Source of the DNA: Rhizophlyctis rosea
Taxonomy: Eukaryota > Chytridiomycota > Chytridiomycetes > Rhizophlyctidales > Rhizophlyctidaceae
DNA: 64,000 bases
Assembly: GCA_027596075.1 (NCBI GenBank)
Contig: JADGJC010000219.1
Location: forward strand, 1-64,000
Direction of reading: 5' to 3'
The notes under the pieces are model-generated. The model did not search any database. It had not been told where the DNA came from and saw only the letters and a list, made by a program, of their open reading frames with translations. Of this stretch, positions 23,850 to 37,985 are shown piece after piece. The position numbers and the translations under genes were made by a program. Each line of letters begins with the position of its first letter. The stretch's first letter is position 1.

Positions 23850-24080
23850 ACGATAGCTTTCAGATGAGATGGGAAAGTTGGGAAGATGGAGTTGAAAGCA
23901 TGTCTAAAATTACTAATGCGATGTCGTAAACAAAGTGCGACGTGAGATGTGGCTTAGAAGAACCCACCGCCACTGGAAGCTCAAAAATAGCATCCGCGTT
24001 TTCTCCTTTCAAGTTTCCCATCTACCACCTGCAACTTGCATCGACATATTACCTTCATCATAACCCGGAACTTCACGCAA

Positions 24081-25985
<1,905 letters not shown>

Positions 25986-26673
25986 ATCAACGCCGACCAT
26001 GTAATAGAAAAGAGTACAGTTTCTGGCATGAAGCTACATGTTTGATACTTTTTGTTTATTTGAAGATGTTGAATGGTCGGGGCAGTGAAGTTGGGACCCT
26101 GAAAACATTTGTTGGGTTCAACTTGGGCTCTGATTTGTCCGACCGACCGGCCATGCGTGCGGCCAATTTCGGCGACCTCCTTTGTATCCCACTCCATCTG
26201 GATACCCAAAACTGCATTATCGGTTACACACACAATGCTGTACCCTGTTTCCGCGTCATTCGGGTCACCCACATTTGTGGGTGGCGAGTAGTTGGATTCC
26301 GATCCGGAGCAATGACAATTGTCCGAGGACCAATGCTGTCACACCAAAATGGACGTTCAATCTTCATTTTTTCCGTTCCCCATCGTTCCTGCAAATGCGA
26401 GAGGAGGAACACTGTTCCCACCTGCTCCGTCCCATCATACCTTTCCCTCAAAAACCCAACATCCCATCCTCAGCCCGCGCGCCCGATTCCAGTCCAGAAA
26501 AAAGACCTCTCGGATTTCCCGTGCCAAGAGGACCTCACGTTTTCTCACACGCTCATAACAAATAGCCCTTCGACCGCCCTCAACCCTTCTATTGCGTTTC
26601 AACACCTTTTCGATCGAAACCCCTTCCAGACTTGTCAGAAACGTCACCTGGAACAAAGCACAGGAGCTCCATC
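25986..26673. other. Intergenic gap between NSUN6 and the PPxY membrane protein
   Basis: Open frames run on both strands (for example 25889-26272 minus and 25982-26845 plus) but overlap one another and show no domain. I treat them as non-coding. It contains the 3' end of NSUN6 and the promoter of the next gene. Confidence 0.4.
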
Positions 26674-27590
26674 ATGGCAACCTACAACCCCTCAAATGTG
26701 CGGATACGCTTCGATCCAGGAAACCCTGGGGCAACCAATCTGGGCCCAACATCGTCGAATCCTGGCAGCACAGAAAAATGGAATGCGTTGGGCTCATATG
26801 GCAAATTTACTGGGTACTTGGGAGGTGGATTGGCGGTGCTATTGATTATTGGAGCGGTGGTGTGGTGGTATAATCGGCATGTAAGTGTTTCGTTTACCAT
26901 TTTTTGGTTTGTTTGTTTATGCTGGCTAGGCCAGTGTAGTTTGACAGTTCCGAACGGTCTAGTCATACAACCTTATGTGATGGTTAACCTTGTACTCATG
27001 TCGCCCCTTCCTGCCCACAGAAACTCATCAAGCGACTCAAAGACCCCTCCTACCTCCCTTCCTACATCGAAACAATCCAACTGCGTGGTCGTCGAGCACC
27101 CGTACGCGTTCCCGATGAAGAGCTGGTACCACCCCCCAGCTACGATGTCGAAGCGGCACGGGACCATCAGGACCACGTTCCACAATGGATGTTGGATGAG
27201 ATGGAGGGTGGTGCAGACAGTTGTTGTGCTACACCTAGGCAGGCATTGCGAAATGAGGAGGGGGATGAGGCCGGACCATCGGGGACTGCTGTAACTGATG
27301 GAGGAGTTGCTGGTGGAAGTCAGGACGGTGTGGAGGAGGCTGGGCAAGTCCAGATGGAAGATGTGGAAGATGAATCCAAGGAAGCAGTACGTGCTGCGCC
27401 CAATGACCTTGGCAACGCAGAGCTGGTTGAGGATGAGACTCAGAGCAGCAGCCCAATATCCATCGTTGTGACGTCACACGATGAGGGAGAAGGTGGCTCT
27501 TCCATATTGGTACATCATGGGCAGGAGGAAGGGAAAGGGAAACAATCAGCAACATCAGATGATTGGGGACCTCCACCTTCCTACGCATGA
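26674..27590 (+). CDS. Single-pass membrane protein with two PPxY motifs
   Basis: Two exons, 26674-26880 and 27021-27590, separated by a GT-AG intron, encode 258 residues. The N-terminal ~50 residues are polar. One transmembrane helix follows, GGGLAVLLIIGAVVWWY, and then a basic stop-transfer segment (KLIKRLK). The long cytoplasmic tail is acidic, rich in E, D, S and G. PPxY motifs occur just after the helix (LVPPPSYDVE) and at the very C-terminus (WGPPPSYA). PPxY binds WW domains of Nedd4/Rsp5 ubiquitin ligases, so a role as ligase adaptor or trafficked cargo in endosomal sorting is likely by inference. The start context is GCTCCATCATGG. I do not recognise a named family. Confidence 0.72.
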
Positions 27591-28029
27591 CAATGATTGT
27601 GCCCATGGTAGGTTGCTTGTTCCTGATTCATTCTCTTGACTTCTAACCTCAAGCTCGAAACTAATCTCTCCTACTGTTCTCTTACACGGCAATAGCTCCG
27701 TCCTTCTCCTACTTACTTCTTGACTCGTTGTCTTTCCATATACCGCCACGACCCCCCAGTCGATCAAATGTTAATAGTTCCATATACCGGGTTGGGAATC
27801 TTGACCCCGCCCTTTGTTGAACCTCATGTATATTTTTTCCATCGTTTCAATCATCTATTTACTGTCGGATTCACCTCCGGCTGTTGAGTGCGACATTGAG
27901 AGGGGACCACGACTCAATGAGCCGTCATCATGCCAAAAGTTAGAGCAATCGCATTCTTATCGTAACATTTCTATGTTACACATGTACCAGGAGTTCCAAC
28001 AAAAAAGCCCTTCTCATCATCTATCCACC
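27591..28029. other. Convergent intergenic gap
   Basis: Between the 3' ends of the PPxY membrane protein and the glycosyltransferase. I see nothing beyond their 3' regions. Confidence 0.4.
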
Positions 28030-29380
28030 TCACTTCCAACTCCCAGCAAAATGGTGCATGATATACGTCATCGGATGATCCCATCCCACCATCCTCCCCA
28101 AAAACCCCGCATTGAACGCCAACGAAGAATAAACCCTCACATCCCCAACCCTCCACACATCCATCGTCTCTTCTAACCACATCTGCCCCTCCTCATCCAC
28201 ACCACCATTATCCTCACTCTTCACATCCATACTTCCCTTCACGAAAGCCCCTAACTCAGCTAAATATGCCAAAACAACATCCGAAAACATTCCGGGACCT
28301 GTGATATCAAGTGTATCCCTCTCCCGTGGCATCTTATGCATATTTCCCATTAATGTTGCCTCCCTCCCAAGTGTGTGGTCAATCACCCTCTTCATGAGCG
28401 GATGTCCCGCCGATGCACCGAAAGCCCATTGCGTCACCTGCACCCGACGTGGTAACATATCCATCTGGTAATCCGGACAAATCCCCTCCAACCCGGCTAC
28501 GAAACTGACATCTTCCCGTGTGCGATCGATCCATGTATCAATAGGTTTCAGACACTCAACGTCGGAGTCGAAGTACCAACCCCTGGAGGTGTATATAAGG
28601 ATGTATCGGAATATGTCCATTTTCTGTATGGTGACGGAGAGGGAGGACCAGATTGTGTATTGTTTTTGTGAGAGGTTATCGCGCATGTATTTGTCGACCA
28701 AGGCGTCGTCGTAGAAGCGGTGTTCGTAGGTTGGGTTCAGGGTTTTGAAGGTTTGGATCCATTTATAGTGGTCTGAGTTTGGGGAGGGGTAGGTCTTGTG
28801 GGTTTGGTGGATGTTGGGGACGGAGCTGAGGTTGTTGTAAAGATGAGAGATGGGGGATGTGGGGCGTTGAAGACGAGGGGAGGGTGTTGCTTCGACAATG
28901 ATGGTGGTTGTGGTGGTTTGAATAATGATGGTTGTTGTTATGCATGCTGAGGCGAGATCGGCGGCTGGGAGTTGCTGGACATCCTATGTTTTCATGTTGT
29001 GGGTGGGTGAATGAGTAAACTCTGGCCAAAAAAGAACCAAACGGTATTCCTTCTGCATAATATTTGCCCACAACACTTACATCCATCACGGCCGGCGAGG
29101 CCCCTTCCTCCTTCACGACCGACACAGCGATCGGGGCCGTAACGGGCGAATGAGGGCGGAGGTAAGGACGAAGCGATTCCTGGACCACTAACTTGAAGAA
29201 AAGGTAGCTTCCCAATGCTATGATACACCATAGGCCGGCGAATTTGGGAAACGATGCATACTGGAACCACCGCAAGGGCGATGGTGGACTATCATCAACA
29301 GCAGGTCGTTGATCGGTCCGGGCTGTCCGAAGGATTGGCAGCACGGAATCATGGTATTTGGTGACAGATTGTTTTCCCAT
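28030..29380 (-). CDS. Och1-like glycosyltransferase with DXD motif, Golgi type II membrane protein
   Basis: Two exons: 29380-29081 and 28983-28030, joined by an intron with donor GTAAGT. The total is 417 residues; an ATG at 29413 would add 11. A short cytosolic tail precedes a helix, AGLWCIIALGSYLFFKLVV, then a threonine- and proline-rich stem. The catalytic part has a DHYKWIQTFKTLNPTYEHRFY strand, SVTIQKMDIFRYILIYTSRG and the sugar-nucleotide/metal motif GWYFDSDVECLKP. Then come WAFGASAGHPLMKRVID and TGPGMFSD. These are features of the Gly_transf_sug (Och1) family, which starts outer-chain mannosylation of N-glycans in yeast. The donor sugar and acceptor here are not established; several paralogous families share this fold. 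Confidence 0.85.
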
Positions 29381-29413
29381 CTTGTACTCGAAGAGACAGC
29401 CCGGTTCTGACAA

Positions 29414-30080
29414 TAAAGACGAACGACCTCGATCTACAAGCTGCCGAACGTTCCCCTGTTACGGTTGCGATGTTTGCAACGCCTGGTTGCTTTGCAGCCG
29501 ATGAACAATGAGTCTATCGATGCTGACTATTTATAGCTTCGCATGATCAGGATGGTGGAGTCAAGATCAAGGGCCATCAGCTTTCTCACCTCCTGTGACG
29601 ACGTTTGATGATTCTCATAGTTGAATTGAGTGGATCTGTTTCCCGTTCTGATCAGGAGATTGGCATCGCAAGTTGGTGAGTGATTTTGGCTGGTGAATGT
29701 TTGTAAACAGAAACGGCTGGGTGTCCAAATGCTGGTGAAATGAACCTTTCGCCGAAAGGAGTGTTGCCACTTGAGGAGGAGTGATGGATGAGGCAATGTT
29801 GGAAGCATTTGACGTATACATTCACGCTATCAAAAATGTCGGCCATAGTCTTCACCAACCGTACAGCTGATATCGGCCTCGAGCTTCGGGTCAAACGTGA
29901 TTGATGGGGTACATTGGAAGCCCTAAACCTCGCTATATTCAATAAGCAACCACTCACTTGCTGCGCTATAATACATATCACCTATAAACAGTTAAAAAGG
30001 ACCTGGTATAATCTCCCAGCACCTGGACTACATCCTTCCATGATCCGCGGATGGGAAACCCAAAATGCATAAGCAGACTA
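29414..30080. other. Intergenic gap
   Basis: Upstream of the glycosyltransferase and downstream of the PPxY/LURP-like gene. Frames at 29527-29981 lack motifs. Nothing supportable seen. Confidence 0.4.
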
Positions 30081-30953
30081 TCAGAATCCCACATCCAATA
30101 AATGCACTCCGACCCCACTGACAACCAGCCAATCCGCCCACTCCACTCCGGCAGCCATGACTTCCACTTTCCCTTCCTTCTTGATAGCAATAGCTCGCCT
30201 CCAGATAGCCAACACCTCTCCGGTGCTCATATTAATGCACTCAAAATCCCCTTTATCCAAACCATCCTCTGTATGCCGTTTCCACTGATACGTATGCGGC
30301 GAGTTTGGAAGGGCAAACATTCTCTTGCCGAAGAGCTTGCCAGTTGAATGAATGATTATGGAGGTGGATGGCGCTGATGAGCCTTGCTGACGGTGGTTGA
30401 TATAGATCTCTGAAATGGCAAAAGAGGAAGTTTGACGACGTGTGCATTCATATATGGACGATGCGGTGGGGTTTGTTTGTTTTTGGAACGTGGCTGACCA
30501 TCCCCTTCCGGGTGTTCGTTGGGCGTGGCGACCGCGTGAGCCCCATTCGGGACTCAGTGTGACGTGAAAGGCTGGGGTGTGTTTGTCGTCGTGGAGGATT
30601 GAGAAGACGAAAGTTCCCATTGTGGTGGCATGGTCGCGATAGACGTGAAACGTTGTTACTGGGGCTGTTGATCGGTAGATGGTGGGATGGGGGACTGGTG
30701 TTGAGACGGGTGTGTAGGAGTTGCGAAGGGCATGGATAGCTTGTGGCAGAGTCAGTTGAGAAGACGATGGGGACATGACAGGAGTTGATGCGGATTGTGG
30801 GAAGGAGACGGCTGTACGGGGAGGGGGGCGCGGCGGGTTCATTGGCGAAGGTGCTAAAGGCGTTTGAGGGGCCGCGTAGGGATGGTGAGCGGGTTGTTGT
30901 GCCAGAGGGTCTACACGGCTGTAAGGCGGGGGAGCATCATCTGTGGCACTCAT
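30081..30953 (-). CDS. PPxY-containing protein with possible LURP/tubby-like C-terminal domain
   Basis: A single open frame of about 290 residues from MSATDDAPPPYSRVD (30953); an upstream ATG at 30983 adds ten residues. The first ~95 residues are rich in proline and serine, disordered, and carry one PPxY motif (PPPYS). The rest is beta-rich: TTFHVYRDHATTMGTFVFSI, FHVTLSPEWGSRG, SIYECTRRQTSSFAISEIYI, YQWKRHTEDGLDKG and ECINMSTGEVLAIWRRAIA, ending in a hydrophobic strand-helix (WADWLVVSGVGVHLL). Antiparallel strands followed by a terminal hydrophobic helix are typical of the tubby/LURP-one-like fold seen in many fungal DUF proteins. This fold assignment is by eye and weak. No enzymatic motif is present. 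Confidence 0.6.
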   Translation of the reverse strand: MSATDDAPPPYSRVDPLAQQPAHHPYAAPQTPLAPSPMNPPRPPPRTAVSFPQSASTPVMSPSSSQLTLPQAIHALRNSYTPVSTPVPHPTIYRSTAPVTTFHVYRDHATTMGTFVFSILHDDKHTPAFHVTLSPEWGSRGRHAQRTPGRGWSATFQKQTNPTASSIYECTRRQTSSFAISEIYINHRQQGSSAPSTSIIIHSTGKLFGKRMFALPNSPHTYQWKRHTEDGLDKGDFECINMSTGEVLAIWRRAIAIKKEGKVEVMAAGVEWADWLVVSGVGVHLLDVGF

Positions 30954-32500
30954 TTCTGGCTGAATAGATTGAGAGGAAAACACTTGCGGTTTGGGTTTGG
31001 AATGGAATTTGCAAATGTGAAGCCGCTAATACACTCGAAGCTGGAAAATCTAGCAAAAACGAACGAAGACTCTTTTCAACCTGCTGTTCGGCAAGCGCAA
31101 TATGCGAAAGTCCAATACAGGAAACTATCGCTTTTGGAAGTTGACAGTATGGAATTGACCAAACTTTTTCAACTCGGCCTCCGATGACTGCCCTTTTATC
31201 TGTTGGAAATGCGGAACCCCGAACGGACACAACGCAACGGCGCTGCTGCCAAGGCCAGAGTCCCGGAGGGAACATAGAGCTGTCCGAACCCATCCCCAGT
31301 CTCATCGACACGCCAATGGAAACCTGCCAAGACCTGCCACTGAACTGGAGTTGCAACTTGCAACTGTGACGCGTTTTCAGCACCGCCCCCTTGACAAATG
31401 GAGATACAAGAAATTCCGCAGTTCCGAAACCAGCATTGTTCATCTATCAGTGTACACATCACACCTAGATTGCGCCACATTGCGCATTTCAGTTGCTTCA
31501 CGATGACTCACGCGATTGTGACCTAAACATCCACTTCCAACTTCGTTCTTCACTGTCCCCCTATTTTTAGACCCATTCCCGAATCCCAACAACGATAAAG
31601 TGATCAGACAATAGCAAGTATGTATATGCTACTAACAGTCGGCTGAAACTCGTTCCACTAACCTCACGCTTCCTTCATCCGCGCTCCAACCACTTCAATG
31701 TTTCAGTGGCCGCAAAAACAAAGTACGTAAGAGCAGGAAACGGTTTCACTGACACCCATTCCGAAAATCTATGCCCCCTTGACTAACTGCCTCTCCAAAC
31801 AGGCGTGTAATCATCAGAATGGTCAGCACTGCAGGCACAGGCTTTTTCTATATCACAACAAAGCGCCGCACGCTACCAAAACTCCAACTGAGGAAGCTTG
31901 ACCCCTTTGGTAAGGTTTCCCCATTACACGTTTGACTTTCAAAGTCGTGTTCGCTTTCTTTAGGGCAGCTTATATTGACTGCCTTGGCCGTCTTCCTTAA
32001 ACTTTTGAAATCGTCCACAGTAAACAGACACGTCCTCTTCACTGAAGGTAATGCAATGTCTTGACAACTTTGAATTCTGTCCTCACCTGACTCACTCGTC
32101 GCTCTGTTTACTTCCACGAACAGCCAAGAAATAGTTTGCCTACCTTTCCATATAGCTCTCTTACGTTCACGACTCCAACCCTCACGCTCTATCTACCTGT
32201 ATATCATAATATTGTAATTTATACGTCACGTTTTCATCAAAACAAACGGCTACCACCGAATATGTCGAATATGGATGCGGGGACGCTCTTGTTGAAATGT
32301 TGAGTTTGACGAAGATGGCTTTGGTGATCATTTGGGTTGTCTAAAGCCATGTTAAGGCCCTTCGTAACATTCATCGTTGACATGTGGAACATGTCCGAAC
32401 CATCTATTTACATACCTAAACCTCCAACACCAACCCTACTCTACAACAATCCTAATACCACTACATGTACACCTACCTACCGACACTTCATATTTCGATC
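30954..32500. other. Long gene-poor region upstream of the PPxY/LURP-like gene
   Basis: About 1.5 kb. Small frames (30864-31187 plus, 30937-31443 minus, 31848-32117 minus) have no recognisable motif and no convincing splice joins. The left part is probably promoter. I cannot exclude a short non-conserved gene or a non-coding transcript. Confidence 0.35.
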
Positions 32501-35049
32501 CTACAAAATCAACTCGTACTCATCTGCCACTTCATCCAACCCCTCCGCCAAACTCCTGAACTCCTCCACTCCAATCCCATGATCCCCTTTCTCAAACTCC
32601 TTCGCCACCCGCGAGGGTACCGTCCGCACCGCTCGCGCCATGTCCTCAATGACCTTTTTGATGCGCGGCGTGGTGTGGAGACGTGTCAGGATGGGTATGT
32701 GTGATGGAGTGACGGGTGGATTTATTCTGAAGTTGAGGAGAAAGTGTCAGCACTTTTCTTTGCCTCCAAACAATAAGGAGAGGGATTTATCAAAAAGGGA
32801 AGACGTACGGTTGTGTGTTGATCAGACCGTTCTGATCTATGAATGGACTCAGTAGAGATGGGAAGGTCTCCGTTATCGGCCATGGGGTATCAACTTGAAA
32901 ACTGATATGAAGGATTATTAGCGGGCCGGAGAAGCCAAATGAAGGAACCACGAGATCTCACCTCCTAGCCATTGGTGTAGAATAAGAGCTCAAAAACCCA
33001 TCGAAAAGCTCGCGAGCTTGCACTGCAGAAAATACCCTGAAGAGATGTCAATATAATGCATTTAAGGTCACAAGGTAACTACATACTCACCGTTCCGTTT
33101 GGGCCACTTCCTGGTGCTTCGCACCCTCCAAAGTTCCTCGCAAAACTGCACATTGCCCAATTTGCTCGTCGGCCTGTTTTATACGAGGAAGATGAGCCGA
33201 ATCAAAACCGTACTTTGAATGCCCTTTTTCCACTCCATACCTGGTCCACATCCCTCAACGTCAGGTCTCTAATCCACGGAATGGCCGCATGCGGTCGCAG
33301 CGGTTTGAGAGAAGTGCCAAGAGACAGTGTGCGGTGTACAGGAAACGGTATAGACTGTGCGAAAGCACCGATTTTCGCGTTCCGCCCTCCATTGACCACA
33401 GATACCAGATCGCCCATCAGTAAGCCATTTTTCAGTCTAGTGTGATGCTCAAACTGAGTAAAGAGTTGTGCCATGTCAACAAGTACTTGAGCCTACCTGT
33501 ATGGTAAAGTTACGGTATCGAGACCGGCAGCAATGTAAGCGCTCCAATGATACAGTTTAGAGAACTAAGCGTCGACAATTTGTTGATGAGTTGAGCGGCA
33601 GGTTGAGCGTAAAGGAATTGCACTGACATCAGTTTGTAAGTACTTCGACCATCCATTGGGATCCAAATCTTTCGGTGCAGGAGCAAATATCGGCACGTAA
33701 AGTGAGGAATGTTCGGCGAGATGACTTGTCGCCAAGGCGGCATTGACATTACGAAGTTGATTGACTTTGCGGTCTTTCTGTAGATCGGGAAATGGCGTTT
33801 GATTGGCACAACTAAAAGAGTGATGGGAGCTGATTTCAGGCTTTACCTCTGTCTTTTCCAGCACTGGATGATCATGCAGCCCGAAGACCATTGACGTTTT
33901 TTTGGGAAACTCCTCTCTCAAATACTCAACAATACTAGCACTCAATCCGGAGAATCCATTGATGGCATCAGCTGTGATGTTGAATCCCTGTGGTGAACGT
34001 ATCAGCATTGCTCATTCTATTATGTCGATGAACAGCGGATTGATACCTGTAACGAATCGCATTCCTCAACGAAAAATCGTAATCGCTCATCTCCAAAGTC
34101 ATCCCTCTGTGAGGCACCAGTCCATGTGAGAACACGCACGCATTACAGTACGAGGCGGAATCATTGATTACTCACGAAGTCTGCATTAGCGAATAAGTCT
34201 TGACCCTGCGTGAACAGAGCAAACTGATTCTCCTCGTCCGCGTGTGTGTATTGCTGGATCTCTACCATCGTCTTTGGGTGGTAGTATAGTTTGTTGAAAT
34301 CCGACCATACCGCCGCAGACTGGTCGAGGTCTGAAGCGAAGCTGGATGGCTCCACGACCGCCTTCAGACAATTATATGAATCAAATGCCCTTCAAGCGCA
34401 AAGCATGATGCGTTGAGACGTATGGGCGTACCTCTGATCCCTCCTGATCTAGATGATTAAGAAAAGCATTTCGTTGGTGAGGTTCCTGCGCATAAGTCTC
34501 CACGCGGCCGTGCCTTGAATGTGCAAAAAATGTTGTTAGATGCGTAGGAGAACATGTAAGAGAAATGCCATCGTTCCAACTTCTCACAATCTTACCAAGT
34601 GGACGCGCCAGGATTCTCCTCGTCCTGCTCGTAAACGGGGTTCGATTTTCTCAAACTTCCAAAACTGCCTACGACATCACTAGTTACATCAGAGCAAACT
34701 CTAGCGACAGTCTTGACGGAGCTTCACACCTTTCAAATCAAATAATATCAGCCTGGGCGAGTAGGTGGGTTCGCCCTATAAGAGGCGTGTAAGCATCAGT
34801 ATGGGCATTCGGCAAAAACATTAGGACGAGGTCCACTCTTACATATATCGATACTCCTTCGCGGTACAAAACGCTGGTATCAATTTCGTTGTGCGGACCA
34901 TTCTCTCCGTATGACTCCTGTTTGCGTAAGTCAGCAATTTGCCAGCACGCGGAGTGGACGTGAAGCAATAGCACCTGGGCATTCCAGAAGTGGGTTCCCA
35001 CCCAGTTTGAGGCGTGTCCCACTTGTAAAGTTATGACTTCGCGTGGCAT
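32501..35049 (-). CDS. DML1: Misato/Dml1 protein (mitochondrial distribution and morphology)
   Basis: Tubulin-like protein of the Misato family, needed in yeast for mitochondrial DNA inheritance and in animals for mitochondrial network and spindle organisation. Exon 1 starts MPREVITLQVGHASNWVGTHFWNAQ at 35049, a family signature. It splices to ESYGENGPHNEIDTSVLYREG, then LILFDLKG-like, then GSFGSLRKSNPVYEQD. Later exons give ASSFASDLDQSAAVWSDFNK-type text, the TADAINGFSGLSASIVEYLRE helix with its KKTSMVFGLHD continuation, and SHHSFSCANQTPFPDL. They continue with AALATSHLAEHSSLYVPIF, HTRLKNGLLMGDLVSVVNGG and the C-terminal MARAVRTVPSRVAKEFEKGDHG, with the stop at 32501. About ten introns. Order and sequence fit the family end to end. 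Confidence 0.88.
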
Positions 35050-35340
35050 CTTGGGATGCTATGGACGTACGATATGAACTTAGAAGAGCACACAAGCGCG
35101 ATGAGAATTCTGAGAAGCTTTTCCCCTTCATCCTTGAACTTTGAAGAACAGGCCAAAATTAGATATGCTGCGCCACATGCTGCGCATTCTTGACACCCTG
35201 TGAGCCCTGTGCCCATCCCATGATGCCAATCAACTTGAAGGCTGGGCCATCTTCCTCCCCAACACATTCCCACGTATCCACAATCTTGTCGGCCAACAAC
35301 AGCCGAAGCGGCGCTTCTCAGAAATACGTCAAGCACAATT

Positions 35341-36283
35341 CACATTAACGCAATGCGTCCCATCCTCCCACCCGAACTCTACCCTCCAATCGAGAGTCTG
35401 CACCCCACTAACCAGCCGCACCCCACGCGCCGCCTGCAAACAAACCCGCGCCGTCATCACACAAGACGACTTGACTTGGGCCGAAGCAGGCTGGCGACAC
35501 TCAACGCGAGGGCTTGAAGACTGCTGGCTTTGGGCGGTCCGTAACTGGCATACCAAAATCCTCCACCATTTCCTACCCGACGTTCCCCACGAAAGTCGGC
35601 GAACCGTAACCCATCATGCCGCCTGGCGAGGCGACGAACAGATGCTTCAAAAGATCCTTGACGAGGTGAAATTCGATCAGGGCACGAAAGGGATCATATT
35701 GCGGGAAGCTCTTATTCTAGCTGCGGGTGTGGACCAGGTTGGCACGGTCAAGCTGTTGTTGGGTGTTGGGGCTACGGATGGGGCACTACCTCCTGGATCG
35801 GATTTTCTCCTTCAGCGGTGGCAGCGACAACAACTGGACGCCGGGCGATTCCAGGAATTGGGCGCTGGTCTTTGCATCCCACGATGAGGTGGTGACGTCC
35901 CTTCTGGGAGCCAGAACTTATCCTGCAGACGTCCTTCAGGATTCCCTGTTGCAGGCAGCCTCACGGGGTCAGACGATTAAGGCGGGACTGCTCTTGAATG
36001 TTGGGACACAAATGCCGTTTCCTATTTTGATGATTGCAGTAGATTCGGGGCATCTGGCGATGGTGAAACTGTTACTGGAGCACGGCGCGGAAGTGTTTGA
36101 TGGCGATTTGTGGGATGCGGCTACACGCAATCAAGTCGAAATAGTGAAGGTCTTATTAGAAGCGGGCGCGGACCCTCATGCACGTCGCGATGGCCGTGGC
36201 TGGTGGAAACTGTGAGGGAATTAGGCCATGTTGAAGTGGTAGAATTGTTGGTGAAAGCTGGTACTTCGGGTTCACGGGCATAA
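35341..36283 (+). pseudogene. Ankyrin-repeat gene broken by frameshifts
   Basis: Ankyrin units can be read in three frames. Frame one, open to 35887, has TVTHHAAWRGDEQMLQKILDE and GTVKLLLGVGATDG. Around 35780-35820 a shift leads to the second frame (open to 36215): ALVFASHDEVVTSLLGAR, QAASRGQTIKAGLLLNVG, AVDSGHLAMVKLLLEHGAEVF and RNQVEIVKVLLEAGADPHA. Near 36200 a further shift gives ETVRELGHVEVVELLVKAG and a stop at 36283. No plausible intron fixes the first break without destroying a repeat. No convincing start codon is visible upstream in the first frame, so the 5' end is only approximate. Ankyrin proteins are scaffold modules. This one is probably non-functional or mis-assembled. Confidence 0.65.
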
Positions 36284-36610
36284 TTGAAGCTTATCATCAG
36301 TCATAGCAAATGAAACCACACTTTTCATCATTCCATTTATGCTGGATTGCACGTTGAAGGTTCATATAGCCCTTTGCAGGAAGTATCGGTGCAAGGGCAC
36401 TTTTCGTCACGACTGCACAGGATGGACATATCTGAAAGGACCTCTAACTGCTTCAGAATCAAACGTGTGCGAGATTGTCCAGAGTACTGAACGCCATAAA
36501 TGTTCGATCAGGTCGCTTTCCACCTAATGTATTACATAAATACAATATCCTGTTCTACATACATTACCATCCAATACGAGCTACAACTATCGATAACCAC
36601 AAGTCACAAG
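36284..36610. other. Convergent intergenic gap
   Basis: Between the ankyrin remnant and the next leftward gene. No feature seen. Confidence 0.4.
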
Positions 36611-37985
36611 TTACAAAAACGATGGCAGACTAGCGGCCTCGAATTTCACCCGTCCTCCAAATACACTCGTCACCATCCCAACATCCATTTCCATGCAACC
36701 GCGAACCCGTACTTGCAGTAAGCCCTTCCGAACAGCGGGAAGTAAAGCGCCAAATTGTTCAGCTTTGACGGCAGGATTGTAAGTAAAAACGAAGGTTCGG
36801 AGGCAGGTGATACCGGCAACACAGGCAATGAGTCTTCCGCCGGTCAAAGAAGCTGTGTACAATTCTAAACTAGTAAGTTGCGGCGATCCTGATTGTGCGG
36901 CACCGATGCTCGCGCAAAAGTATCAGCCTGAGATTGCGTGAGTGACGCAGGAGGGGAAAACAGGTAACAAGTCTGATACTTTGATACTCACATCACCAGC
37001 TGTCATTGCGCAACCTCCAATCACCAGCCTTACCAGACGTTTCATGCATGGTCCAACTTGAATCCAGTGCACACGTCCAACAGTAACGTCGAGGAGGATG
37101 AGTTCGCTCAACGTGCTCGTAGCGTAGTGGGTTACGAATGTCGCAGGAACTTTGACGCGCTCAAGGCGCAGATGCGTAACTGGAATATTGAAGATGGACT
37201 CCGGAGAAAGCTCAAATCTGAATTAATGGAGGGTACACATTGAAATGTAAATATTTACTACCGACACACGTGAGACAAGATACGGCAAATGCATGTTTTG
37301 ACCTGTTCGAAGCCGCCGAAACATCCATAACCTCCCCAACAACAATCAACTCAACTTGCCTGCCCCAGTTGGCTCCAAGCCTCAAGGCAAAAGCTTTTAC
37401 ATCATCTGGTGTCTGTAGGATGGCGAACTTTAATCTGATGATGGCGGAGTCACTTATGACATGGGCAATGATGAGAGCGGCTGGTGGCGACGGCATATCC
37501 ACCCTGGTGGGCGATTCGGGTGATGGGATCGGATAGTTATTGGCTGCAATCTAGGAAAGTGGAGAAGTGCAAAATTCAGCGATCAATCTCAACGAAAGGG
37601 ATCCGTTTGCGTGTAGTGTATGTGAGTGTTGCGTCCTTACATCTGCTGTTGCATCACCAGCTGCCTGCGCAGCATCATCCGCGTCCACATCAACGGTGAC
37701 GTCTGCACCATTAGTGTCTGGCGGTGTTACTTCATTCAAAAAGTCGGGTTCGTTTGTGAGATCAATTACAGATTGTGCAAGGGCTGTTGCTGGCATGGCG
37801 TTCTGCGGAGGGGTGGGTGCAGGTGGTTCTGAGGGTTCGTCGTCGTCGGATAGACCGTGTGCGAAGGCGAGATTACTGATATCGTATAATATACGTCCGC
37901 AAGCACGATGGGCAAGACAGGTTTCTAGTTCAGGCATTTCGGGTACGACAAAGCCAGCTGGTGGTAGGTTCTCATCTGCAGACAT
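36611..37985 (-). CDS. Hypothetical protein with acidic N-terminus and LRR-like C-terminal half
   Basis: The start MSADENLPPAGFVVPEMPE (37985) is followed by an acidic, alanine-rich segment (DVTVDVDADDAAQAAGD). An intron with donor GTAAGG joins IAANNYPIPSPESPTRV and then IIAHVISDSAIIRLKFAIL and AFALRLGANWGRQVELIVVG. A third exon reads RFELSPESIFNIPVTHLRLERV, ELILLDVTVG and LVRLVIGGCAMTAG. The last block (to 36611) is LYTASLTGGRLIACVAGI and VRVRGCMEMDVGMV. Repeated H-L-R-L-E and L-V-I-G-G strands suggest a divergent leucine-rich solenoid, possibly of F-box/LRR kin. The last splice junction is uncertain: the obvious acceptor after CAATCTCAG leads to a stop, and only a weaker acceptor near 36865 keeps the frame open. 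No function can be named. Confidence 0.5.
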
